Origin: Dehalococcoidia bacterium
Lineage (GTDB): Bacteria; Chloroflexota; Dehalococcoidia; Lucifugimonadales; SHYF01
DNA length: 22,456 bases
NCBI GenBank assembly: GCA_009692985.1
Contig: SHYF01000003.1
Span: 1 to 22,456 of the forward strand
Reading direction: 5' to 3'
Numbering within the stretch: position 1 is the first letter of the stretch; each line of letters begins with the position of its first letter. Below, in pieces: positions 1 through 8,346 of this stretch. Both the position numbers and the translations under genes were made by a program. The notes under the pieces were generated by a model. The model was given only the letters and a program-made list of their open reading frames with translations, ran no database searches and was not told the origin of the DNA.

Positions 1-1483
1 CCATGATGAACTCATGAGCGCCCACTGCCGTGGCCGCCTGGATGACATCATCATCCGTGGCCTCCGGGCGACCGTAACGAATGTTGTCCTTCACCGTGCC
101 TGAGAATAGGAACGGGTCTTGTAGAACAACTCCCATCTGGCTTGCCAGGGAATTATGCTCTAAGTCACGTACGTCGTGACCATCAATCCGCACGCTGCCG
201 GACGTGACGTCGTACAAGCGGGCGACCAGGGCAGTGATAGTTGTCTTTCCGCTGCCTGTCGGGCCTACCAGGGCAATGGTTTCCCCTGGGGCTACGTGCA
301 GGTTGATATTGCGCAGCACAGGCACGTCGGCGCTATAGTTAAAATCAACGTGCTCGAACGCAATCTCACCTCGTATCTGCGCCAGCTTGACGGCGTTGGC
401 CTTATCCGCAATCTCTGGCTTGGTGTCTAGCACCTCAAATGCCCGCTGTCCGCCAGCCATGGCGCGCTGCAACTGCGCGTATTGCATCACCAGCTCTCGC
501 ACCGGGTCAAAGAACCGCTGGACGTATAGCGTGAACGCCACAATCACTCCTACGGTGGTGGCGTCGTTGAGTACGCGGATGCCGCCGAAAAAGATTACTA
601 CTGCTGTGGCGGTGGCCACTGATATTTCAAGCGCCGGGTTCACCAGCGCTGTGATCCGCGCGGCCTGGACGTTTGCGTTGAGGTTTTTGGTGTTTATGGC
701 GTCGAACCGGCGCAGGTTTTCATCCTCGCGATTCAGGCTTTGGATTACTCGCACGCCGGATATGTTCTCTTGCAGGTTAGAGTTTACAATGGCGATTGCC
801 TGCCGCACCTCTATGAACGCCTTCTTCGCCCGGCTTTGCCATACCCATAGCACCACCAGCAGGAACGGCAACACCGCCATAGTGGCCAACGCCAGTGCCC
901 AGTCAAGCCTGAACATCCAGAACAGTATGACCGCCAGGCCAAGGACATCCGCAAGGACTGAAAACATCCCCGCCGTAAGTAGCTCTTGCAGTGCTGTCAC
1001 GTCGTTCTGGACACGGGACATGACCCGTCCTACTTCGTTCCGGTCATAGAAACTCAGGGAGAGCTTTTGCAGGTGTATAAACATCTCTCGCCGCAACGTT
1101 AACAGGACGCGATGTCCCATCCACGCTGTTGTGTTCATGAAGCCGAAATAAGAGGCCCAGGAGACAAGCGCCAAGGTGACCATTTGAAGGCCAATGATGG
1201 AAAGCTCGTGGAGGTTGCCTTTCACGGCCTGGTCCACAGCCCTGCCGGCGAGTGTCGGCAGTGTAAATGATGCGAAGGAGAAAAGCACCGTGCCTACGGT
1301 CGCTATGATCACCCGCGCTTTGTATGAACGGACATAGCCTGCCAGGCGCACTACAACCTTTTGGTCGTACGCCTTACCCAGAGTATCGTCTGACCATCCG
1401 TCCACGGCGCGCCGCAGGCCACCGCCTCCGCCCGGACCGCCGCCGCCATGCATTCCGCCGTCGCCATAACCACCCATGCGCAT
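1..1483 (-). CDS. ABC exporter half-transporter (permease-ATPase), C-terminus cut by window edge
   Basis: Six-helix ABC exporter membrane domain followed by the first half of the ATPase domain; it would pump a lipophilic or drug-like substrate out across the inner membrane. The frame is open from the ATG at 1483 to the window edge (494 codons). A GGAGG lies 7 nt before the ATG. The N-terminus has an unusual Gly-rich leader (MRMGGYGDGGMHGGGGPGGG). The exporter coupling-helix region FYDRNEVGRVMSRVQNDV is clear. The Walker A motif GPTGSGKTT lies at about 240-270 on the plus strand, and the Q-loop is VVLQDPFLFSGT. Signature, Walker B and H-loop fall outside the window. It follows the other half-transporter after a 260-bp gap filled by repeat copy A, and the two probably form a heterodimer (see the next gene). 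Substrate unknown. Confidence 0.95.
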   Translation of the reverse strand, partial: MRMGGYGDGGMHGGGGPGGGGGLRRAVDGWSDDTLGKAYDQKVVVRLAGYVRSYKARVIIATVGTVLFSFASFTLPTLAGRAVDQAVKGNLHELSIIGLQMVTLALVSWASYFGFMNTTAWMGHRVLLTLRREMFIHLQKLSLSFYDRNEVGRVMSRVQNDVTALQELLTAGMFSVLADVLGLAVILFWMFRLDWALALATMAVLPFLLVVLWVWQSRAKKAFIEVRQAIAIVNSNLQENISGVRVIQSLNREDENLRRFDAINTKNLNANVQAARITALVNPALEISVATATAVVIFFGGIRVLNDATTVGVIVAFTLYVQRFFDPVRELVMQYAQLQRAMAGGQRAFEVLDTKPEIADKANAVKLAQIRGEIAFEHVDFNYSADVPVLRNINLHVAPGETIALVGPTGSGKTTITALVARLYDVTSGSVRIDGHDVRDLEHNSLASQMGVVLQDPFLFSGTVKDNIRYGRPEATDDDVIQAATAVGAHEFIM

Positions 1484-1523
1484 TAGACTTCCTCCCTATC
1501 TGAAACTTGATTCATCGCATCTC

Positions 1524-1732
1524 CTTGGAAGGGTGATGAACCCCAACACGTCGGGGCGGCCATCCCCCTAGCCCCATTCCTGGCCAGGAAGGGGGTGGTA
1601 AGTTTATCTGGGGGATACCCCAGACCCCCACCCCTTCGGCTTCCCCATTCGCTTTGCTCAGGGCTTCGGCTCACTCAGGGCAGGCTCCGGGGCTTCGTCC
1701 ATCTGGACTCCCTTTTTTCAGTAGCCTGCTAG
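1524..1732 (+). repeat. MITE-like dispersed repeat, copy A
   Basis: Copy A of a family found six times in this window. The right end CCTTTTTTCAGTAGCCTGCTAG is close to the inverse of the family left end (CTAGCAGGGTGATGAAAA); here the left end is degenerate around CTTGGAAGGGTGATGAA. Inside are a palindrome (CCTGGCCAGG plus flanks), the GGGGGATACCCC motif and the module CAGGGCAGGCTCCGGGGC. It fills the gap between the two ABC exporter genes, so it would be transcribed if they share one mRNA. The exact left boundary is uncertain. Confidence 0.75.
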
Positions 1733-1743
1733 ATCCCATTCTG

Positions 1744-3528
1744 CTATGTCGCTGCAATCTGGTGTGCCAGAGGCTGCGCCTTATCCAGCGCTTCTTCTTG
1801 GTCTCGCAACTCAAGATCATAGATACGCCTGTAGAAACCGTTTTGCCTGAGCAGTTCCTCGTGGCGGCCGTGTTCTACAACCGTTCCCTTGTTCAACACC
1901 AGTATCTGGTCGGCCATTTTCACAGTGCGCAGTCGCTGGGCAATCACAAATGTGGTCCTGCCCTTCATTACCTCCTGGAGCGCCTGTTGGATGATGTACT
2001 CAGTCTCTGTATCCACGCTGGCTGTGGAGTCGTCCAACACCAGGATGGTAGGATTCAGGAGCAGCGTCCGAGCGATGGACACCCGCTGTTTCTGGCCTCC
2101 AGACAGGGTGAGCCCGCGTTCGCCTACCCAGGTGTCATACCCCTGGGGCTGAGCTTTTATGTAGTCGTGGATAAACGCAGTTTTAGCTGCTTCCTCAATC
2201 TGCTCCTGCGTGGCGACAGGCGCTCCGTACGATATGTTGTCCCGTATGGTGCCGGTGAACAGGAACACGTCCTGTTGCACAATCGCCATGGACCGCCGCA
2301 GTGAAGCAATGGTAATACCGCGAATGTCCTTCCCATCTATAGTTATGCGTCCCTCTGATACGTCATAGAACCGCGGCAGCAGGTTCACGATGGTAGTCTT
2401 GCCGCTGCCTGTGGGTCCGAGCAGAGCAATTACTTGTCCAGGTCGAGCGTCAATGTTGATGTCGTGCAGGACCGGGCTGAGCCTGTTGTACCCGAACGAA
2501 ACACCCTCGAAGCGGACATGCCCAGTCCCTTGGCCCAACGTCACAGCGTCTGGAGCCTCTCTCACAGCAGATTCTGCATCCAGGATTTCGAAGATGCGTT
2601 TGCCGGCAGAATAGGCCCTGGCAGTCACGTTGACCACCATTCCAAGGGCCCGTAGCGGCTGCTGCAAAAGTGTGAGATAGAGAGCGAAGCTCGCCAACCC
2701 ACCCTGCGTCAAACGTCCCGCCACTATCTCCTGCCCACCAAACCAGATTGTGGCCGCCAGCCCAAACATCCAGATGGCTGCCATAGTTGGAACTGAGATA
2801 GACTGCAGCCTGGTGGCGTCATATGAGGCATCAAACAGCAACTCAGCTTCCTTTGTGAACTTTGCTATCTCCAACTCCTCACGGCCGAATGACTTCACAA
2901 CGCGCGCGCCCGACAGGTTCTCCTGCAGGACGATGGTGAGTCTGGCCAGCCCTTCCTGCACCCTGGTCCACGTAGCGCGGAGCAACGTGCTGAAAACACC
3001 AGCGCTTGCAGCGATGACAAAAAGGAACGGAAATGTAACGAGCGTGAGCCGCCAGTTGCTGAGCACCATGAGGACCATTGCACCTATCAAGATTATTACC
3101 AAGTATGACGCACGCAAGACGCCCATCTGAATGAACTGTTGCGTTGCCTCGACGTCCTGGGTGGCACGAGACATCAACTGCCCCGTTTGGTGCGTGTCGT
3201 GGTAGACGAAGGAGAGACGCTGCAGCCGGTTATATATTGCGTTCCTAAGATCGTAGGCCACTCGCTGGGCAAGCCACTGGCCCAGGTATTGCTGGCCAAA
3301 TGCGGATATGGAGCGCAGGCCGGCGGTCCCAAAAATCGCCAGAGCCGCCACCAGCAGGACCAGGTACTGTTGCTCGTGCTGTGTCCCGATGCCGAAGTCA
3401 ATTGCCCATGCCAGCAACTTGGGTGTGATGAGGAGAAAGGAACCTGCCCCAATCACGCACAGGAATGCGAGTGCGACGCGGTTCTTATATCCTAAGACTA
3501 GAGAGGCTAGTCTAAAGTATGTTGACAT
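1744..3528 (-). CDS. ABC exporter half-transporter with degenerate ATPase site
   Basis: Full-length ABC exporter half (594 aa from the ATG at 3528; a GTG at 3534 is the alternative). AAGGA lies 7 nt before the ATG. A six-helix membrane domain covers about residues 1-310 and the ATPase about 335-575. In the GTG-based numbering: Walker A GPTGSGKT 373-380, Q-loop QQDVFLFTG about 420, signature LSGGQ 477-481, Walker B ILVLD 497-501. The residue after Walker B, normally the catalytic Glu, is Asp (D502), and the H-loop His is Gln (Q533, IAQRL). This pairing of changes is known from the degenerate subunit of heterodimeric exporters such as TM287/288, LmrCD and BmrCD. The start overlaps the end of the MarR gene by 17 nt, suggesting translational coupling. 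Substrate unknown. Confidence 0.96.
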   Translation of the reverse strand: MSTYFRLASLVLGYKNRVALAFLCVIGAGSFLLITPKLLAWAIDFGIGTQHEQQYLVLLVAALAIFGTAGLRSISAFGQQYLGQWLAQRVAYDLRNAIYNRLQRLSFVYHDTHQTGQLMSRATQDVEATQQFIQMGVLRASYLVIILIGAMVLMVLSNWRLTLVTFPFLFVIAASAGVFSTLLRATWTRVQEGLARLTIVLQENLSGARVVKSFGREELEIAKFTKEAELLFDASYDATRLQSISVPTMAAIWMFGLAATIWFGGQEIVAGRLTQGGLASFALYLTLLQQPLRALGMVVNVTARAYSAGKRIFEILDAESAVREAPDAVTLGQGTGHVRFEGVSFGYNRLSPVLHDINIDARPGQVIALLGPTGSGKTTIVNLLPRFYDVSEGRITIDGKDIRGITIASLRRSMAIVQQDVFLFTGTIRDNISYGAPVATQEQIEEAAKTAFIHDYIKAQPQGYDTWVGERGLTLSGGQKQRVSIARTLLLNPTILVLDDSTASVDTETEYIIQQALQEVMKGRTTFVIAQRLRTVKMADQILVLNKGTVVEHGRHEELLRQNGFYRRIYDLELRDQEEALDKAQPLAHQIAAT

Positions 3529-3994
3529 CTGCACTTCCTTGTGTGAACGCCACCTCTAGGACCCTCAAAGCAGCGTATATGGTGGCCAATTCTTGTTGCG
3601 ACAAAAGTTTGAGACTCTCCGACAGTTGCTCTCGCGCCTCAAGCCTCGCCAGTTCCAGGGCAGTCTGCCCGCGCTCGGTTAGGGAGAGGCTGATGCAGCG
3701 CCGGTCCTGGGCAATGCGGCGGGAGACTGACTTGCCGGTGACCAGGCGGTCCACCAGCTTGGATGTTGATGGCATGGTGAGGCCCAGGAAATTCGCCACC
3801 TCTGAAAGCGAAGTGCCTGGATGCCGCTGTAGGTAGATGAGGGTTCGGAACTGGGCGACCGACAGGCCAGGCATGCCGTGCCTGCGCATCTCGCTGCGAA
3901 TGTGGCGCATAAGAAGTGGCACCACCTCAAGAAGCTGAGCTGAGCAGTCCGTAGGAGAGGCGACCAAGGTATTTTCAGTGGCTAACTGTTGCAC
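3512..3994 (-). CDS. MarR-family transcriptional regulator
   Basis: 160-aa MarR-type winged-helix protein, probably the local repressor of the exporter genes that follow it. The recognition-helix region TSLSEVANFLGLTMPSTSKL and the wing QDRRCISLSLTERG, with the conserved D-R-R, are typical; long helices at both ends would make the dimer interface. The start is a GTG at 3994 with no Shine-Dalgarno. The -10 box upstream places the transcription start at or next to this GTG, so the mRNA may be leaderless. The 3' end overlaps the start of the first exporter gene. An inverted repeat TGCAA-GTA-TTGCA overlaps the -35 box, which fits autoregulation. The ligand cannot be told from sequence. Confidence 0.93.
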   Translation of the reverse strand: MQQLATENTLVASPTDCSAQLLEVVPLLMRHIRSEMRRHGMPGLSVAQFRTLIYLQRHPGTSLSEVANFLGLTMPSTSKLVDRLVTGKSVSRRIAQDRRCISLSLTERGQTALELARLEAREQLSESLKLLSQQELATIYAALRVLEVAFTQGSADVNIL

Positions 3995-4000
3995 TGTCGA

Positions 4001-4029
4001 ACTATACCACCCGGGTGCAAGTATTGCAA
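4001..4029 (-). promoter_or_regulatory. Promoter of the marR-exporter operon with an overlapping MarR-type operator
   Basis: On the minus strand, TTGCAA (4024-4029), a 17-bp spacer and TATAGT (4001-4006) make a good sigma-70-type promoter. A perfect 5-3-5 inverted repeat TGCAA-GTA-TTGCA (4016-4028) overlaps the -35 box and the spacer; a further TTGCAC lies at the start codon. The predicted transcription start falls at about 3994, the first base of the marR GTG. The promoter call is sequence-based; the operator role is inferred from the adjacent MarR gene. Confidence 0.65.
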
Positions 4030-4104
4030 CATTTCATGGTTTGGGATGGCGGTCTGTGAGAGCATGGCCCTGGGCCAACGTGTTGTCTTTGGTGGGATCG
4101 AATA

Positions 4105-4181
4105 TGGCAGGGGCGCGAGGATTCGAACCTCGGACCTGCGGTTTTGGAGACCGCTGCTCTACCGGGCTGAGCTACACCCCT
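4105..4181 (-). tRNA. tRNA-Trp (anticodon CCA)
   Basis: 77-nt cloverleaf with acceptor AGGGGTG/CGCCCCT, D-arm GCTC...GAGC, anticodon stem GCGGT/ACCGC around loop CTCCAAA (anticodon CCA, reading UGG), T-arm CGAGG-TTCGAAT-CCTCG, discriminator G and an encoded CCA end. The acceptor matches bacterial tRNA-Trp. With TGG as the Trp codon and TGA ending several genes here, this supports the standard genetic code. Confidence 0.97.
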
Positions 4182-4212
4182 GTATCCCCATACCTCTCGG
4201 GCATCCACGTCA

Positions 4213-4241
4213 ATGTAACATTCGGTTCCAAGGGGCGTCAA
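4213..4241 (-). promoter_or_regulatory. Possible promoter of tRNA-Trp
   Basis: Minus strand TTGACG (4236-4241), 17-bp spacer, TTACAT (4213-4218). The predicted start is about 25 nt before the mature tRNA 5' end. The -35 box is strong and the -10 box weak. It lies just after the stop codon of ctaG. Confidence 0.45.
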
Positions 4242-4260
4242 CCTGACGTACGCTTTATGT

Positions 4261-5127
4261 CTACTTTTTGGGGATTGATGCGTGGCTTGGTTCTAGCCTG
4301 TCCGGCTGGTTCTCACTGGGCTGGTCCGGGTAGCTGTCACCTTCACGTTTATACCAGGCGAAGAACACTACGACAAGGACCACCATGAATGTCAACGCGC
4401 CGGGGATTTTCATGATCAGGCCACCAACCTGCTGGTCGGCAATGGCGGACAGTCCCCAGATACGCGGCACGGTGTCGTACCAGGGATAGAGCACGCGGCG
4501 GGAGAATGTGATTGCCGCGCCAATGAAGCCCGGGGGCAGCGACAGGAAGAACAGGTAGACTATCTGTATGGGGTAGCTGGCCCTGGGCAGCTCTGGCAGC
4601 GGGCTCATCAAGGGCCACCACATGATGACTGCGGAGGCTATGAACATCAGGTGCTCTGTAACGTGAGCTGCGTGGCTGCGCAGGGTAAGGTCGTACAGGA
4701 AGGGCAGATGCCATACGGAAAGCGCTGTGGTGAATATGAGGAAGGCGATGACCGGGTTGGTAAGAAAGCGCCCCAGAGCCAGGATGAGTGGTGGCCGGAC
4801 CAGGGGGCGGAGCAGCCAGCCCGGTGTTCCCGCCAGCAGCAGGCGAGGCACAAGGAGGATCATGAGGAGGTGCTGCACCATGTGCGCGCTGAACAGGAAG
4901 TTGTCGGCCAGCTCGTGTATAGGCCCCGTTAGGGCTGCGTAGAGCACCAGCATCCCCAGGGAAAACAGAGCCACATGCCGGGTTTCTACGGAGGATGCCA
5001 GGGCGAACCGTTTCCGCAATGGGCCGATGCCCAGGAGGTAGAGACCTTCCAGAAGGAGCATGCCCAGAACTATGTCTGGATGAAAGTGCCAATGCCACCA
5101 AGAGAAGGTCGCCTGGGGATCTGCCAC
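4261..5127 (-). CDS. ctaG: caa3-type cytochrome oxidase assembly factor CtaG
   Basis: 288-aa multi-spanning membrane protein of the caa3_CtaG family, associated with assembly of caa3 oxidase and its copper centre. Family features seen are the N-terminal WWHWHFHPD segment, the block HMVQHLLMILLVPRLLLAGTP, a later TEHLMF segment, and about seven hydrophobic helices. The C-terminal tail is polar and basic. The start is a GTG at 5127 with AGGAG 6 nt upstream. It is the last gene of a ctaCDEF-x-G operon, the order known from Bacillus, which supports the assignment independently of motif matching. Confidence 0.93.
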   Translation of the reverse strand: MADPQATFSWWHWHFHPDIVLGMLLLEGLYLLGIGPLRKRFALASSVETRHVALFSLGMLVLYAALTGPIHELADNFLFSAHMVQHLLMILLVPRLLLAGTPGWLLRPLVRPPLILALGRFLTNPVIAFLIFTTALSVWHLPFLYDLTLRSHAAHVTEHLMFIASAVIMWWPLMSPLPELPRASYPIQIVYLFFLSLPPGFIGAAITFSRRVLYPWYDTVPRIWGLSAIADQQVGGLIMKIPGALTFMVVLVVVFFAWYKREGDSYPDQPSENQPDRLEPSHASIPKK

Positions 5128-5179
5128 TGGGTGCTCCTAAGCATGATGCATAGCAAGGTACACCGATGTCCGAACGGGG

Positions 5180-5407
5180 TTAGCCCCGGGAGGAGTTGCC
5201 GTCTCTGGCCAGAAAGGTGGCCCCCAGAAGGATGCCCACTGCCAGAACCAGCGCCACGATGACAGAGAATGGTTCTTTTACGCCAGACATCTCTGGCTTC
5301 AGAGAGGCTAGCTTTAGGAGGAGCTCCCCAACGCCGATTACAATAGCCGCAGTGGCGATGATCGCTAGGACCGGAACCCAAATGGCCGAAAGCAGTCGGT
5401 CTCCCAT
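5180..5407 (-). CDS. Small two-helix membrane protein in the oxidase operon
   Basis: 75-aa protein with two hydrophobic segments (about residues 6-32, WVPVLAIIATAAIVIGVGEL, and 46-66, FSVIVALVLAVGILLGATF), probably a helical hairpin in the inner membrane. ATG start at 5407; a GGAG lies 11 nt upstream. It sits between subunit IV and ctaG with a 24-nt gap to the former and about 50 nt to the latter, in the same direction, so it is very likely co-transcribed. I do not recognise the family. Position suggests an accessory subunit or assembly helper of the oxidase, but that is inference from context only. Confidence 0.75.
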   Translation of the reverse strand: MGDRLLSAIWVPVLAIIATAAIVIGVGELLLKLASLKPEMSGVKEPFSVIVALVLAVGILLGATFLARDGNSSRG

Positions 5408-5431
5408 ACTCTTGTGTGCTCCATAGAACCG

Positions 5432-5743
5432 CTAAGCGAAGAAGACTCCGAAGAGGGTCATCAAAGCAATGATTACTGCCAACGCCAGCAGCAGCCCGCC
5501 GACGAACATTACAGAGAACAGCCGGTTGTCAAAGCGAAGGTGCATGAAAAACATAGCTACCATTGCGAACTTGGTGGCGGAGAGAACCAGTAGCAATGGA
5601 ATTAGGACGGGCTGCAAGAACTTTGTGTAGACTATGGCCACTTCAACCACGGTTATGACCGCCAGGATCAGGGCTATGGCGGTATACCTGGCGGGTGTGG
5701 GGTGGGCGCGCTCGCTGGTTGGTGCTGTATGGTTCATGGCCAT
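5432..5743 (-). CDS. ctaF: Cytochrome c oxidase subunit IV (prokaryotic COX4 type)
   Basis: 103-aa, three-helix protein of the prokaryotic COX4 family, a small structural subunit of haem-copper oxidases. The hallmark is the second helix ending in SATKFAMVAMFFMHLRFD, followed by a third helix (VGGLLLALAVIIALMTLFG). The ATG at 5743 is used; a second ATG two codons later (5737) is possible, since no strong Shine-Dalgarno separates them. It follows subunit III after 19 nt in the same direction. Confidence 0.93.
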   Translation of the reverse strand: MAMNHTAPTSERAHPTPARYTAIALILAVITVVEVAIVYTKFLQPVLIPLLLVLSATKFAMVAMFFMHLRFDNRLFSVMFVGGLLLALAVIIALMTLFGVFFA

Positions 5744-5762
5744 GATTGGACCGTCTTTCCCT

Positions 5763-6380
5763 CTAAGTGACTATGTTGGGTGTTTCTGTCAGGTAGACCA
5801 CGGTGAAGATGACTATCCATACCACGTCAACGAAGTGCCAGTAAAGGCCCGCCAATTCAATGTTCAGGTGCTGCTCCGGCTTCAGTCGCCCGCGAGCGGC
5901 CACCAGGTAGAAGGAGAGCAGTATGATGATTCCCACTGTCACGTGAGCGCCGTGGAAGCCTGTTAGGACGAATAAGGTTGTGCCGAATAGGTTTGTCTTG
6001 AGTGTTAGCCCTTCATTGACGAATGTGGTGAACTCGAAGTACTGGCCGCCAACGAACACAGTTCCCAGCAAGGCAGTCGCCAGAAGCCATACCTTGAGGC
6101 CCCGCATGTCGCCACGGTGGATGGCGGACAGCGCCAGTACCATTGTCAGACTACTCATCAGCAGAACAAAGGCGCTGATTGATGTGTATGGTATGTTGAA
6201 CACTTCGTGGGCGTATGGCCCCACAAGGCTTTTGCCACGGTACAGAAGGTAGGTGGCAATAAGGGAGCCAAAAAACATGCAGTCGGATCCCAGGAAGATC
6301 CACATCAGAAGCTTGCGATTGTTCAGTCCAGTGGTGGTTTCCACTGGCGCGGGATGGGCAGGGGAGGAAGCATGAATCAA
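5763..6380 (-). CDS. ctaE: Cytochrome c oxidase subunit III
   Basis: About 205-aa five-helix subunit III of the short CyoC/caa3 type. Typical blocks are LLMWIFLGSDCMFFGSLIA, the GFHGAHV motif and the final helix GLYWHFVDVVWIVIF. I chose the TTG at 6380 because GGAG lies 8 nt upstream and the protein then begins just before the first conserved block, leaving 25 nt after the ctaD stop. The frame stays open to 6449 (ATG at 6440, TTG at 6449), which would overlap ctaD by more than 30 nt without any ribosome binding site. Subunit III stabilises the catalytic core. Confidence 0.94.
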   Translation of the reverse strand: MIHASSPAHPAPVETTTGLNNRKLLMWIFLGSDCMFFGSLIATYLLYRGKSLVGPYAHEVFNIPYTSISAFVLLMSSLTMVLALSAIHRGDMRGLKVWLLATALLGTVFVGGQYFEFTTFVNEGLTLKTNLFGTTLFVLTGFHGAHVTVGIIILLSFYLVAARGRLKPEQHLNIELAGLYWHFVDVVWIVIFTVVYLTETPNIVT

Positions 6381-6405
6381 GGTGTACGCTCCAGGTAGGA
6401 AATCG

Positions 6406-8280
6406 CTATTCAGGATCGGCCGGCTCGAACGCCCAGCCATAGATACCAAAGAAGGTAATCAGCACGCCCGCGGCTACCACGGCCAAGTGAATCATTATCC
6501 CAGCCGCTGTCAAGGCGAGGCCCAGCGCCAATATGATTGGGAAATAGGACAGGCCTGGCATGTGAATATCGTGCGGGGATTCGGCGGCTTCGTGACCCTC
6601 GGAATGGGCCGTAGCGCCGCCCGTTGGAACTGGCCGGGGCCTGCCATCGGACCCCTCTACGTACTTCTGGTGCCAGAAGGCGTCGCGGGCGTACACGTTG
6701 GGGATGGTCCGGAAGTTGTAGATTGGCGGCGGCGATGATATGGACCACTCCAGTGTCCTGCCGTCCCAGGGGTCTGCCGGGGCATCCTTTTCCTTGCGCA
6801 TGGTGGTGAAGACGTTCCACAAGAAGACCAGGGTGGACACTGCTATCAGCAATGAGCCGGCGGTGGCTACCAGGTTCCAGAAGTCCCATCCCATGTTGGA
6901 GTTGTAGGTGTAAATCCGCCGGGGCATTCCATCCAACCCCAGCCAGTGCATGGGGGCAAAAGTGATGTTCATGCCGATGAAGGCCAGCCAGAAGTGGAGC
7001 TTTCCCAGGCCTTCGTGGAGCAGGTGGCCGGTTGCCTTGGGGAACCAGTAGTACATGCCGGAGAAAAGGCCGAAGATGGAGCCGCCAAAGAGGACGTAAT
7101 GGATATGCGCCACTATGTAGTAGGTGTCCTGTTGCTGAGCGTCGGCTGGAGGAGAGGCGTGGGAGACGCCGCTCAGTCCGCCGATGATAAACAGGACTAT
7201 GAAGCCAATGGCGAAGAGCATGGCTGTCTTGAACTCTATAGAGCCGCCCCACATGGTTGCTATCCAGCTGAAAACCTTGACGCCAGTGGGAAGTGCGATG
7301 AACATAGTGGTGATTGCGAAGGTGGCGTTGGCTATGGGGCCCAGGCCCACGGTGAACATGTGGTGGCTCCACACTGCCCAGCCCATAAATCCGATGAATA
7401 CGCCGGACAGCACAACAACAGGGTACCCAAAGAGTGGCTTGCGCGAGAATGTGGGCAGCACCTCTGAAACTATTCCCATGGCTGGAAGTATGAGGATGTA
7501 CACCTCAGGATGGCCAAAGACCCAGAACAGGTGCTGCCACAGGATGGGGTCCCCTCCCCCCTCCGGCCTGAAGAAGTTAGTGCCAGCGAACCGGTCGAAT
7601 CCCAACTCTATGAGCGCCACTGTGATGACTGGCATGGCCAGGACCAGAAGGAAAGAGGTTACCAGGGTCATCCAGGTGAAAAGAGGCATGCGCATGAGTG
7701 TCATGCCGGGAGCGCGCATGTTGATTATGGTCACTACGAAGTTGAAGCCCGCAGCCATAGACGCGGTCCCAAGGACCAGGAGACCGAGCACGTAGTAGTC
7801 CATTCCTGAGCCAGGAGAAAACGGCCCAGAAGTTAGGTTAGAGTAGGCAAACCAGCCTGCGCCAGGGGAGCGGCCGAACAGCCAGCCTGCATTTAGCAAC
7901 AGGCCGCCGAAGAGGAAGACCCAGTAGCTAAGCGCGTTCAGACGGGGGAATGCCACGTCCCTGGCGCCGATCTGTAACGGGATAATTATGTTGAAGAACG
8001 CAGCGCTTAGGGGCATGATGGCCAGGAAGATCATTGTCAGCGCGTGCATGGAGAATAGCTGGCTGAATGTATCAGGGTTGACTAGGGTGTTGGCTGGAGT
8101 GGCCAGTTGAAGGCGCATTGTCACTGCCTCAATTCCGCCAACAAGGAAGAAGGCAAAGGCTGTGACACCGTACATCACACCTATCCGTTTGTGGTCCACG
8201 GTCACAACCCAGCCCCACAAACCTGAGTAGGTGGTTGGGCGCTGTAGCCACCGGGGGAGCGCACCGCTAACTGCCGCCAT
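6406..8280 (-). CDS. ctaD: Cytochrome c oxidase subunit I
   Basis: 624-aa catalytic subunit that reduces oxygen to water and pumps protons. Ligands seen: H79 (low-spin haem), H257 with P-E-V-Y261 (CuB and the His-Tyr crosslink; E259 matches the D-channel Glu), H306-H307 (CuB), H392 and H394 in AHIHYVLFGG (haems). The D-channel Asp is D108 (GARDVAFPRLN) and the K-channel Lys is K335 (PTGVKVFSWIATMWGG), so it is a full A-type proton-pumping enzyme. A polar linker (about 540-575) leads to an extra C-terminal hydrophobic region (about 578-615), as in other long caa3 subunits I. ATG with GGAGG 6 nt upstream. It lies 66 nt after ctaC. Confidence 0.98.
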   Translation of the reverse strand: MAAVSGALPRWLQRPTTYSGLWGWVVTVDHKRIGVMYGVTAFAFFLVGGIEAVTMRLQLATPANTLVNPDTFSQLFSMHALTMIFLAIMPLSAAFFNIIIPLQIGARDVAFPRLNALSYWVFLFGGLLLNAGWLFGRSPGAGWFAYSNLTSGPFSPGSGMDYYVLGLLVLGTASMAAGFNFVVTIINMRAPGMTLMRMPLFTWMTLVTSFLLVLAMPVITVALIELGFDRFAGTNFFRPEGGGDPILWQHLFWVFGHPEVYILILPAMGIVSEVLPTFSRKPLFGYPVVVLSGVFIGFMGWAVWSHHMFTVGLGPIANATFAITTMFIALPTGVKVFSWIATMWGGSIEFKTAMLFAIGFIVLFIIGGLSGVSHASPPADAQQQDTYYIVAHIHYVLFGGSIFGLFSGMYYWFPKATGHLLHEGLGKLHFWLAFIGMNITFAPMHWLGLDGMPRRIYTYNSNMGWDFWNLVATAGSLLIAVSTLVFLWNVFTTMRKEKDAPADPWDGRTLEWSISSPPPIYNFRTIPNVYARDAFWHQKYVEGSDGRPRPVPTGGATAHSEGHEAAESPHDIHMPGLSYFPIILALGLALTAAGIMIHLAVVAAGVLITFFGIYGWAFEPADPE

Positions 8281-8346
8281 TGTTGCCCTCCAGGACTAGC
8301 TGCACATGGATAAGTTTGTTACACATAGAGTACGTTGTGCTTGGTT

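Noticed and set aside
1654..2304. Long plus-strand frames opposite the ABC exporter genes and similar frames opposite the oxidase genes
   Set aside because: They are antisense shadows of strongly conserved genes on the other strand and have no domain signature.
3978..4388. Open frames over the tRNA-Trp gene (for example with GARGFEPRTCGFG)
   Set aside because: These are translations of the tRNA; the FEPRT-like string is the usual T-arm shadow. No independent coding evidence.
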